Assembly (NCBI RefSeq): GCF_900111565.1
Contig: NZ_FOIK01000009.1
Location: forward strand, 1-64,000
Length of the DNA stretch: 64,000 bases
Source of the DNA: Paenibacillus sp. NFR01
GTDB taxonomy: Bacteria; Bacillota; Bacilli; Paenibacillales; Paenibacillaceae
Direction of reading: 5' to 3'
A program made the position numbers and the translations under genes. Shown in pieces: positions 36,133-42,848 of this stretch; the first letter of the stretch is position 1; each line of letters opens with the position of its first letter. A model generated the notes under the pieces. It made no database searches. It worked only from the letters and a program-made list of their open reading frames with translations, and was not told where the DNA came from.

Positions 36133-37323
36133 ATGGCAAAGGCAAAGTTTGAACGTACTAAACCGCACGTTAATATCGGTACTATCGGTCACGTCGACCA
36201 TGGTAAAACGACTCTGACTGCTGCAATCACAACTGTATTGTCCAAAAAATACGGCGGTGCTGCTGTAGCATTCGACCAAATCGACAAAGCTCCAGAAGAA
36301 CGCGAACGCGGTATCACTATCTCCACCGCTCACGTTGAATATGAAACACCTGCTCGTCACTATGCACACGTTGACTGCCCAGGACACGCCGACTATGTTA
36401 AAAACATGATCACCGGCGCTGCTCAAATGGACGGCGCGATCCTGGTTGTATCCGCAGCTGACGGCCCAATGCCGCAAACTCGCGAACACATCCTGCTGTC
36501 CCGCCAAGTAGGCGTTCCTTACATCGTCGTATTCCTGAACAAATGCGACATGGTTGAAGACGAAGAGCTCTTGGAACTGGTTGAAATGGAAGTTCGCGAT
36601 CTGCTGAGCGAATACGACTTCCCAGGCGACGATACTCCAATCGTTCGCGGTTCCGCTCGTGAAGCTCTGCAAAACCCAGACGGCGAATGGGCTCAAAAGA
36701 TCGTTGAAATGTTCGAAACGATCGATACTTACATCCCACTGCCAGAACGTCAAACTGACAAGCCTTTCTTGATGCCAGTCGAAGACGTATTCTCCATCAC
36801 TGGCCGCGGTACCGTGGCAACTGGCCGCGTAGAACGCGGAACAGTTAAAGTTGGCGAAGAAGTCGAAATCGTTGGTATTCATGAAGACAAGAAAAAATCC
36901 GTTGTTACGGGCGTTGAAATGTTCCGTAAACTCCTGGATTCCGCTCAAGCTGGCGACAACATCGGCGCCCTGCTGCGCGGTGTTGACCGTAACCAAATCG
37001 AGCGCGGTCAAGTATTGGCTAAGCCAAACTCCGTTAACCCACACACTGAGTTCACGGCGCAAATCTACGTCCTGACCAAAGAAGAAGGCGGACGTCACAA
37101 ACCTTTCTTCACTGGCTACCGTCCACAGTTCTACTTCCGTACAACGGACGTAACTGGTATCATCAACCTGCCAGAAGGTACTGAAATGGTTATGCCTGGT
37201 GACAACATCACCGTTACCGTTCAACTGATCTCCCCGATCGCTATCGAAGAAGGAACTAAGTTCTCCATTCGTGAAGGCGGCCGTACAGTTGGCGCCGGTT
37301 CCGTTGCTTCCATCCAAAAATAA
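36133..37323 (+). CDS. tuf: elongation factor Tu
   Basis: EF-Tu delivers aminoacyl-tRNA to the ribosome. The 396-residue protein has P-loop G-H-V-D-H-G-K-T (19-26), D-C-P-G-H-A-D, N-K-C-D and the two beta-barrel domains, all standard. Codon use is strongly biased (many AAA, GAA, CGT, GGT), as expected for one of the most abundant proteins. AAGGAGG precedes ATG 36133. Only one tuf gene is seen in this window. Confidence 0.98.
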   Translation: MAKAKFERTKPHVNIGTIGHVDHGKTTLTAAITTVLSKKYGGAAVAFDQIDKAPEERERGITISTAHVEYETPARHYAHVDCPGHADYVKNMITGAAQMDGAILVVSAADGPMPQTREHILLSRQVGVPYIVVFLNKCDMVEDEELLELVEMEVRDLLSEYDFPGDDTPIVRGSAREALQNPDGEWAQKIVEMFETIDTYIPLPERQTDKPFLMPVEDVFSITGRGTVATGRVERGTVKVGEEVEIVGIHEDKKKSVVTGVEMFRKLLDSAQAGDNIGALLRGVDRNQIERGQVLAKPNSVNPHTEFTAQIYVLTKEEGGRHKPFFTGYRPQFYFRTTDVTGIINLPEGTEMVMPGDNITVTVQLISPIAIEEGTKFSIREGGRTVGAGSVASIQK

Positions 37324-37350
37324 TTGAAGATATCCTTTGGGATATCCTCA

Positions 37351-37406
37351 TGTGGATAAGAATAAGACCCTTCATATGAAGGGTCTTTTCTTTTTGCTGT
37401 GGATAA
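37351..37406 (+). promoter_or_regulatory. two perfect DnaA-box 9-mers flanking the tuf terminator
   Basis: TGTGGATAA occurs at 37351-37359 and again at 37398-37406 in the same orientation, on either side of the tuf terminator. Each is an exact complement of TTATCCACA. Whether DnaA binds them is unknown. Confidence 0.45.
37364..37395 (+). terminator. tuf / str operon terminator
   Basis: A perfect 12-bp palindromic stem (37364-37375 with 37376-37387; the effective loop is the central CATATG) is followed by TTTTCTTTTT. It ends the str operon 41 bp after tuf. A smaller GATATCC/GGATATC hairpin lies just after the stop codon. Confidence 0.92.
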
Positions 37407-37436
37407 AAAAAACGGTTGCCACTTTCGTAGCGACCG
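37405..37436 (-). terminator. reverse-strand terminator of the V4R-cupin operon
   Basis: Read on the reverse strand, a 10-bp stem (37436-37427 with 37422-37413) closes a GAAA tetraloop and is followed by eight T residues. It starts 18 bp after the cupin stop and makes the two-gene operon a closed unit facing the tuf terminator. Confidence 0.88.
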
Positions 37437-37453
37437 GGTTTTTAAGGTGCTCA

Positions 37454-37795
37454 TTAAATCTCTTTGGCATAAGCCGGGCTAGGCACTTTGCTTAAAACGA
37501 CATGCAGACTGGCGGGTTCGGCCCCGTCATTGCGATAAGCAAAGGTTTCTTCCCCACCAATATGAATCGTTTCGCCTTTGGACAGCGAATGCTCGGATTC
37601 ATCTACAAGCATCGTGCCGCTGCCCTCCAGTGCCAGAATATAAACATCCGATCCGGGATGTTTATGCGCGGGGAGCTGCTGGCCAGGCATAAAGTTCAGT
37701 ACAAAAACGACGCTCTCTCCGCGTTGAAATAAAATTTTCTTTGTAAAACGCTCTTCCATGTATTGAATAGCTTCGGATAAATTCTTTTTCTCCAT
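37454..37795 (-). CDS. small cupin-domain protein
   Basis: A 113-residue single-domain cupin. Motif 1 is recognisable as G-Q-Q-L-P-A-H-K-H-P-G-S-D, with the H-x-H metal ligands but Asp or Val where Glu is usual. In motif 2 (G-E-T-I-H-I-G-G) the usual histidine is not evident, so metal binding is uncertain and catalysis cannot be claimed. ATG 37795 and ATG 37798 are both possible, with GGAG 6 or 3 bp upstream; a TTG at 37807 is less likely. It is the second gene of an operon with the V4R protein, apparently under FNR-type control, so a sensor or small-molecule role is possible. Confidence 0.85.
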   Translation of the reverse strand: MEKKNLSEAIQYMEERFTKKILFQRGESVVFVLNFMPGQQLPAHKHPGSDVYILALEGSGTMLVDESEHSLSKGETIHIGGEETFAYRNDGAEPASLHVVLSKVPSPAYAKEI

Positions 37796-37822
37796 CATTT
37801 TCTCCAACCCTTCGGTTTAATT

Positions 37823-38275
37823 TTAATACAACGTGACTTCATATTCGCAGTGTTCATGACCGGCAACATTGCATTTAATTTCTCGTACGGTTACACGTCT
37901 TCCCATTATTTTACCCAGCGCGCCTTCCAGTATTGCACCTTCCAGATCGCATACCATTTTCTCATCATCGAGGGAGGGGAGACCTTTACAAAAACAATCC
38001 TCCACGGCAATGTTGATTTTATGCTGGCTGCTATGAACGATGCGGGGTAAACCAATCTTAAGTTCCTCAAATAGCTGAAGCAGTTCCTCGACTGTGGAAA
38101 CGGGCAGGCTTTCGCCGATTTTTCGGCCAATCGTGACTGTGGTGGCTTTGCCGCCCATAGGCAGCCCCTGATTCATCCCGATCAACCGGATGGTACGGAA
38201 TAATTCAAGCGGAACCGATTCGCCTAATTGGGTGCGTTCGATTTTTTTCATATCCGAAAAACGGTATTGTTCCAT
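37823..38275 (-). CDS. V4R (4-vinyl reductase-like) domain protein
   Basis: The 150-residue protein ends in the V4R pattern: C-D-L-E-G-A-I-L-E-G, then V-T-V-R-E-I-K-C-N-V-A-G-H-E-H-C-E-Y-E-V. V4R domains are small-molecule or metal-binding modules found in BchJ and in regulators of aromatic degradation. A D-C-F-C pair earlier brings the cysteines to five, consistent with a metal or cluster site. ATG 38275 has GGGAGA at normal distance; TTG 38281 is an alternative. It leads the operon downstream of a perfect FNR box. The biochemical function is unknown. Confidence 0.82.
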   Translation of the reverse strand: MEQYRFSDMKKIERTQLGESVPLELFRTIRLIGMNQGLPMGGKATTVTIGRKIGESLPVSTVEELLQLFEELKIGLPRIVHSSQHKINIAVEDCFCKGLPSLDDEKMVCDLEGAILEGALGKIMGRRVTVREIKCNVAGHEHCEYEVTLY

Positions 38276-38312
38276 CTTCAATCTCTCCCAGCGATGCTTT
38301 GTCTATGCTTCC

Positions 38313-38354
38313 ATTGTATACGGTGCCGGCAGGCGATTCCTTGATTCAAATCAA
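38313..38354 (-). promoter_or_regulatory. FNR box and class II-type promoter of the V4R-cupin operon
   Basis: TTGAT-TCAA-ATCAA at 38341-38354 is a perfect FNR consensus (TTGAT-N4-ATCAA). On the reverse strand TACAAT (38318-38313) could be the -10 box, putting the start near 38306 and the FNR box centre at -41.5. That is the standard position for FNR class II activation. The neighbouring FNR-like regulator is the obvious candidate to bind it. Confidence 0.75.
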
Positions 38355-38367
38355 GAATTTATAAATT

Positions 38368-38383
38368 TGTGAGGGCAATCACG
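38368..38383. promoter_or_regulatory. CRP/FNR-family palindrome in the divergent region
   Basis: TGTGA-GGGCAA-TCACG matches the TGTGA-N6-TCACA type of site used by CRP and by Bacillus Fnr/ArcR proteins. It lies 13 bp from the FNR box and about 57 bp before the regulator gene, so it may serve autoregulation or a second family member. Confidence 0.5.
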
Positions 38384-38439
38384 AGAACGAAGACAGATCC
38401 TTGTTATGGTAAAAATAGAACCTGATTGGGGGGAAGTCC

Positions 38440-39153
38440 ATGAAATGCTCGGCATGCGGTGCTAATTCCTGTATCCGAGAGGTACCGGTATTCAAAGGGT
38501 TGCCCGAGGTTGAACGTAAGGCCGTAGAAGCGATCGTCGACACTCGGCATTATATGCGGGGAAGCGTGATATTTAGAGAGGGAGAACCATCGGATTCATT
38601 ATATATCGTAAGAAGCGGTCTGATAAAACTGACCCAAGGCAGCAAAGAAGGCAGACAGCATGTTCTTCGCTTTTTATTTCCGGGCGACTATTTTGGCCAA
38701 TTTGCCCTTTTGCATCAGAAAAAAAATTATGTGAATGCGGAAGTCGTTGAGGGAGGTGGTATTTGCCGGATTCACCGCGATGAATTCCTGCCGCTATTGG
38801 AGCAAAGCGCAGCGCTATCGTACAGCTTTTTAATGTCGTTAAGCGAGCAATTACATCAAGCCGATGAGCAGGCTGGGGCGATGCATATCCTGGAGGTGGA
38901 GAAAAGGCTAGCCAGGCTGATTTTATATCTGTATTCCCGAAACGACGCGGATTTGTATGTTACCGAGGGTAATCCAGTCATTCAGTTGCCGGCCGCAAAA
39001 AAAGAAGTTGCTGCTATGATCGGAACTTCAGCCGAAACGCTTAGCCGCAAACTAGGTAAATTTGAAGCTGGCCGGATGATCGCCATGCACCGGCGGAGGG
39101 TAGAAATTCTGGATATAGGTGCGCTAAGAGAGTTAGCCGAGCACGCCTATTAA
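38440..39153 (+). CDS. Crp/Fnr-family regulator, FNR-like with probable Fe-S cysteines
   Basis: The 237-residue protein has a cyclic-nucleotide-binding-like beta-roll (about 18-125), a dimerisation helix (about 130-160) and a C-terminal helix-turn-helix. C3, C6 and C11 form C-x2-C-x4-C at the very N-terminus. C109 aligns with C122 of E. coli FNR, giving a plausible four-cysteine [4Fe-4S] set. The recognition helix has E199-T-L-S202-R203, the same E..SR code by which FNR reads TTGAT. An exact TTGAT-N4-ATCAA lies just upstream, between this gene and the V4R-cupin operon. An oxygen-responsive activator is therefore inferred. GGGGGGAAG precedes ATG 38440. Confidence 0.88.
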   Translation: MKCSACGANSCIREVPVFKGLPEVERKAVEAIVDTRHYMRGSVIFREGEPSDSLYIVRSGLIKLTQGSKEGRQHVLRFLFPGDYFGQFALLHQKKNYVNAEVVEGGGICRIHRDEFLPLLEQSAALSYSFLMSLSEQLHQADEQAGAMHILEVEKRLARLILYLYSRNDADLYVTEGNPVIQLPAAKKEVAAMIGTSAETLSRKLGKFEAGRMIAMHRRRVEILDIGALRELAEHAY

Positions 39154-39238
39154 AGAAGAAAGGTACTTTGTGCCTAAGTATTCGACATGAAATAACAATA
39201 TACACGCTATATTCGGCATTTTTCACCAAAATTTTACT

Positions 39239-39276
39239 TAAAATTCTTTACATATTCCCGATCTATCGAGTACACT
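39239..39276 (+). promoter_or_regulatory. candidate SigD and overlapping SigA promoters of the hemAT-like gene
   Basis: TAAA (39239-39242), 14 bp, then CCCGATCT (39257-39264) matches the SigD consensus TAAA-N14-16-GCCGATAT at 6 of 8 -10 positions. An overlapping SigA-like pair, TTTACA (39247-39252) and TACACT (39271-39276), has an 18-bp spacer. A SigD start would suit a chemotaxis gene. The two readings cannot be separated by sequence. Confidence 0.55.
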
Positions 39277-39324
39277 ACATTTGTAACGTCTGCAGCTATT
39301 TGAGAGATTTAGGGAGTGTAGAAT

Positions 39325-40674
39325 ATGGGTAAATGTCCTTTTTCGTTTTTGCATGGCAAAGATTCACGAAGTTTCAATGAGGGTTCTCCCGCCCGCCAGT
39401 CCGAGGACGGCCACAATTCTGCTCCCGCTGTCACACAGGCATTCCATAACCTATCCGGGCATGGAGAACTAAATGAACAGATGCGCATGATTGATTTGAC
39501 GGAGGAGGATCTTGTGCTTCTCCGCCGGTTGAAACCGATTGTAGAACAAAACATCGACTACATCACAGAGCAATTCTACAATACAGTACTGGGTGTGGAG
39601 AAGCTGGAGGCCATTATTCAGGAGCACAGCAGTATCGAGCGGCTCAAGAAAACGCTCCGGCAGCATATTATCGAGATTTTTGACGGTAAAGTGGATGAGC
39701 AGTATATCGCCAAACGACTGACAATCGCCAATATACATAAGCGAGTGGGGTTGGAGCCGAAGTGGTATTTGTCCGCGTTTCAGAATTTGCAAAATGTCTT
39801 TATCGCAGAGATCTATAATGAGACCGGTAATGATATGGAACGTCTAAAGATTGTGCAGACCGTTACCAAGCTTCTCAGCCTCGAACAGCAGCTGGTGCTT
39901 GAAGCGTACGAGAAAGCGAATATTGAAGAAAAAGAAATGCAGTACCAGCTGGTGAAGGATGAGTTGAAGCAGAAAATCGCCGAATTCAGCGGAGAGCTGA
40001 TCGACCTCAGCATGGATACGAATGCGGCAGTAGAACAGCTCGTTGCAAGCAGCAACGAAGTGAACAATACATTTCGGCGTACGGCCGCATCGGCGCTCGA
40101 TTCGCAGGGAATGGCTAAAGACGGGCATGAGCATCTGGATAGCCTTTCCGGTCAGATTAACCTGATCTATGAGAGTACGAATGAGATGGAACGTTCCGTT
40201 AATGAGCTGAATGGCTCATCGCTGCAGATCCAGAAAATCGTCGCCGCCGTTGAAGGCATTGCCTCGCAGACCAAAATTCTAGCGCTAAATGCTACAATTG
40301 AAGCAGCCAGAGCCGGCGAGCACGGCCGAGGTTTCAGCGTTGTGGCCAATGAGGTTAGCCGGCTGGCGGAGGATACACGTACGACTGTCGTCCGAATTGG
40401 CGACTTAACCCGTAAATCCGGAGCGTTAACCGCACAGGTCGTGGATGAGATCCGCAAGGTACAGGAATTGACCGAAAGCGGCAAACATCAATCCGCCAAT
40501 ACAAGCCGTTTGTTTAAAGATATTGTGGAGTCCATGCAGACTAGTACGCAGGAGATTGTAACCGTAGAAGAAGAAATCAAGGTGCTGATTCAGACCATCG
40601 AAGGAATTGGTTCCACAACCGCGCAGACCGCAGCATCGGCAGAATACTTTAAGTCGGCGACCCAGAATCTTTAA
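39325..40674 (+). CDS. HemAT-like globin-coupled chemotaxis receptor
   Basis: HemAT proteins sense oxygen by haem and signal to CheA. The 449-residue protein has no membrane segments. Its globin domain (about 50-215) aligns with B. subtilis HemAT: proximal H138 in I-A-N-I-H-K-R-V-G-L, distal Y85 in E-Q-F-Y, and P-K-W-Y. A methyl-accepting signalling coiled coil follows (about 220-449), with the hairpin tip L-A-L-N-A-T-I-E-A-A-R-A-G-E. At the tip the usual Q-T-N is Q-T-K. An extra N-terminal tail of about 50 residues contains C4. Methylation sites were not mapped. It ends the island before the S10 operon. Confidence 0.92.
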   Translation: MGKCPFSFLHGKDSRSFNEGSPARQSEDGHNSAPAVTQAFHNLSGHGELNEQMRMIDLTEEDLVLLRRLKPIVEQNIDYITEQFYNTVLGVEKLEAIIQEHSSIERLKKTLRQHIIEIFDGKVDEQYIAKRLTIANIHKRVGLEPKWYLSAFQNLQNVFIAEIYNETGNDMERLKIVQTVTKLLSLEQQLVLEAYEKANIEEKEMQYQLVKDELKQKIAEFSGELIDLSMDTNAAVEQLVASSNEVNNTFRRTAASALDSQGMAKDGHEHLDSLSGQINLIYESTNEMERSVNELNGSSLQIQKIVAAVEGIASQTKILALNATIEAARAGEHGRGFSVVANEVSRLAEDTRTTVVRIGDLTRKSGALTAQVVDEIRKVQELTESGKHQSANTSRLFKDIVESMQTSTQEIVTVEEEIKVLIQTIEGIGSTTAQTAASAEYFKSATQNL

Positions 40675-40696
40675 TGGAACCGCATATATATAGAAG

Positions 40697-40740
40697 AAAA
40701 ACAACGTATGAAAAAAATTATGCGTTGTTTTTTATTTTTG
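40697..40740 (+). terminator. terminator after the hemAT-like gene
   Basis: The stem AAAACAACG pairs with CGTTGTTTT across a loop of about 16 nt (core 40701-40706 with 40723-40728), followed by a long T-rich run to 40739. It ends just before the S10 operon promoter. Confidence 0.85.
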
Positions 40741-40741
40741 C

Positions 40742-40770
40742 TTGCAAAGTGTTCGCCTATTCTATATAAT
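40742..40770 (+). promoter_or_regulatory. SigA promoter of the S10-spc-alpha supercluster
   Basis: TTGCAA (40742-40747) and a perfect TATAAT (40765-40770) are 17 bp apart, 138 bp before rpsJ. The leader contains TTCTGA..CGT complementary to ACGTCAGAA (about 40782-40853), a possible long-range stem. This appears to be the main promoter for about 15 kb of ribosomal genes. Confidence 0.82.
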
Positions 40771-40907
40771 AATGAATGTTGTTCTGAGACGTTGCGATGA
40801 TGTGAGAGGTTACTGACACACCCGGCCCCTTTGCCATGAGGTCGACGTCAGAAAATTTTCACGGAGTATGTCCGATAATAAATTGGGCGATAGAAGGAGG
40901 GACTAAA

Positions 40908-41216
40908 ATGGCAAAGCAAAAAATTCGTATCCGCTTGAAAGCATACGACCACAGAATTCTTGATCAATCCGCAGAGAAAATCGTTGAAACAGCAAAACGT
41001 TCCGGTGCTGGTGTATCCGGGCCGATCCCGCTGCCAACCGAGAAGCAAGTAGTAACTATTCTCCGTGCGGTGCACAAGTACAAGGATTCCCGTGAGCAGT
41101 TTGAAATGCGTACTCACAAACGTCTGATCGACATCGTGAATCCTACGCCGCAAACTGTGGATGCCTTGATGCGCTTGGACCTGCCGTCCGGTGTAGATAT
41201 CGAAATCAAACTGTAA
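40908..41216 (+). CDS. rpsJ: 30S ribosomal protein S10
   Basis: S10 is a 30S head protein and, as NusE, a partner of NusB and NusG in antitermination. The 102-residue protein is standard, with the loop R-S-G-A-G-V-S-G-P-I-P-L-P-T. ATG 40908 follows GAAGGAGGG. The longer upstream frame overlaps the leader and is rejected. It is the first gene of the S10 operon, after a 130-nt leader; rplC follows at 37 bp. Confidence 0.98.
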   Translation: MAKQKIRIRLKAYDHRILDQSAEKIVETAKRSGAGVSGPIPLPTEKQVVTILRAVHKYKDSREQFEMRTHKRLIDIVNPTPQTVDALMRLDLPSGVDIEIKL

Positions 41217-41253
41217 TAATACTGCCATTTAGGTAAAGAAAAGAGGTGTCAAC

Positions 41254-41877
41254 ATGAAAGGTATCTTGGGAAAAAAACTCGGTATGACTCAAGTGTTCAC
41301 TCCGGAAGGTAACGTAGTAGCTGTTACTGTAATCGAAGCTGGCCCTTGTGTGGTACTGCAAAAGAAAGACCTGGCTACTGATGGATACGAAGCGGTTCAA
41401 CTCGGTTTCTCCGACAAGAAAGAAAGCCGTTCCAACAAGCCTGAACAAGGTCACGCCAAAAAGGCAAACGCAACACCTAAGCGCTACGTTCGCGAAATTC
41501 GCGGTGTTGACCTCGGGACACTCGAGGTTGGACAAGAGCTGAAAGCCGACATTTTTGCAGAAGGCGAATTTGTTGACGTAACCGGCACAACCAAGGGTAA
41601 AGGCTTCCAAGGCGTTATCAAACGTTGGGGACAAAGCCGCGGACCAATGGCTCACGGCTCCCGTTACCATAGAAGACCGGGTTCCATGGGTTCCATCCAA
41701 GCTAACCGCGTTCCTAAGGGCAAACACTTGCCAGGACATATGGGTCACACGACCGTAACGGTTCAAAAGCTGGAGATCATCCGCGTAGACGCAGAACGCA
41801 ATGTATTGCTGGTTAAAGGCGCCATCCCAGGCCCTAAGAACAGCTTTGTGAAAGTGAAACAAACAGTTAAGAAATAA
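41254..41877 (+). CDS. rplC: 50S ribosomal protein L3
   Basis: L3 is an early-assembling 50S protein whose long loop reaches the peptidyl transferase centre. The 207-residue protein has normal length. The loop region H-G-S-R-Y-H-R-R-P-G-S-M-G is intact, where changes can give tiamulin or linezolid resistance. It begins 37 bp after rpsJ behind AAAGAGGTG and is followed at 26 bp by rplD. Confidence 0.98.
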   Translation: MKGILGKKLGMTQVFTPEGNVVAVTVIEAGPCVVLQKKDLATDGYEAVQLGFSDKKESRSNKPEQGHAKKANATPKRYVREIRGVDLGTLEVGQELKADIFAEGEFVDVTGTTKGKGFQGVIKRWGQSRGPMAHGSRYHRRPGSMGSIQANRVPKGKHLPGHMGHTTVTVQKLEIIRVDAERNVLLVKGAIPGPKNSFVKVKQTVKK

Positions 41878-41903
41878 TTTCTCGAAGAAAGGAGGAACAT
41901 GAA

Positions 41904-42527
41904 ATGCCAAAAGTAACACTGTTTAATATCAGCGGCAACGAAGTCGGCGAAGTTGAATTGAGCGAAACAGTATTCGGTATCGAACCGAACGTGCATGTCC
42001 TGCACGAAGCTGTGCTGCTGCAAAGAGCTTCCCTTCGTCGCGGTACACATAAAGTTAAAGGACGCTCTGAAGTGCGTGGCGGCGGACGTAAGCCTTGGAA
42101 ACAAAAAGGTACAGGTCGCGCTCGTCAAGGCTCTATCCGTGCTCCACAATGGAAAGGCGGCGGCGTAGTCTTCGGACCAACTCCACGCAGCTATTCCTGG
42201 AAACTGCCTAAGAAAGTTCGCCGTCTGGCCATCAAATCCGCATTGTCCTCTAAAGTGCTTGAGCAGGACATCATCGTACTTGACAGCCTGACCCTGAATG
42301 CTCCGAAGACGAAAGAATTCGCAGCCATTCTGAACAATCTGAAAGTGGACAGCAAAGCGCTGATCGTAGCTCCTAGCTACGACGACAACGTTGCTCTTTC
42401 CGCCCGTAACATCCCTGGAGTGAAGTTTGTAGCAGCTGACGGCATCAATGTTCTTGACGTCCTGACGCATGACAAACTGATCATCACGAAGGATGCAGTT
42501 CTGAAGGTTGAGGAGGTGTTCGCATAA
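41904..42527 (+). CDS. rplD: 50S ribosomal protein L4
   Basis: L4 lines the nascent-peptide tunnel. The protein has 207 residues. The tunnel loop near R-S-E-V-R-G-G-G-R-K-P-W-K-Q-K-G-T-G-R-A-R looks unaltered, so macrolide resistance is not suggested. In E. coli L4 represses the S10 operon; in Bacilli this is not the rule. Its stop overlaps the rplW start by one base (TAATG), indicating translational coupling. Confidence 0.98.
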   Translation: MPKVTLFNISGNEVGEVELSETVFGIEPNVHVLHEAVLLQRASLRRGTHKVKGRSEVRGGGRKPWKQKGTGRARQGSIRAPQWKGGGVVFGPTPRSYSWKLPKKVRRLAIKSALSSKVLEQDIIVLDSLTLNAPKTKEFAAILNNLKVDSKALIVAPSYDDNVALSARNIPGVKFVAADGINVLDVLTHDKLIITKDAVLKVEEVFA

Positions 42528-42820
42528 TGAAAGATCCTCGCGATATTATCAAGCGTCCGGTGATTACGGAACGCACATCCGAATACATGAGCGATTTGAA
42601 GTACGCTTTTGAAGTGGATATCCGTGCTAACAAAACCGAAATCAAACAGGCCGTTGAGGCTATTTTCAAAGTTAAAGTTGTTAGTGTGAACACGATGCGC
42701 GTACCTGGCAAACTGAAACGCTATGGCAAATACTCCGGATATACTCCAGAGTGGAAAAAAGCCATCGTGAAGCTCAGCCCGGACAGCAAGCCGCTCGAGT
42801 TCTTTGAAGCGGTAGAATAA
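42527..42820 (+). CDS. rplW: 50S ribosomal protein L23
   Basis: L23 sits at the tunnel exit and docks trigger factor and the signal recognition particle. The 97-residue protein has the typical N-terminal I-I-K-R-P-V-I-T-E-R and the extended V-N-T-M-R-V-P-G-K loop. It is coupled to rplD through a one-base overlap, with GAGGTG inside the end of rplD as its ribosome-binding site; rplB follows at 28 bp. Confidence 0.98.
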   Translation: MKDPRDIIKRPVITERTSEYMSDLKYAFEVDIRANKTEIKQAVEAIFKVKVVSVNTMRVPGKLKRYGKYSGYTPEWKKAIVKLSPDSKPLEFFEAVE

Positions 42821-42848
42821 TAACTCTTGAAGTAAGGAGGGAACTTAA

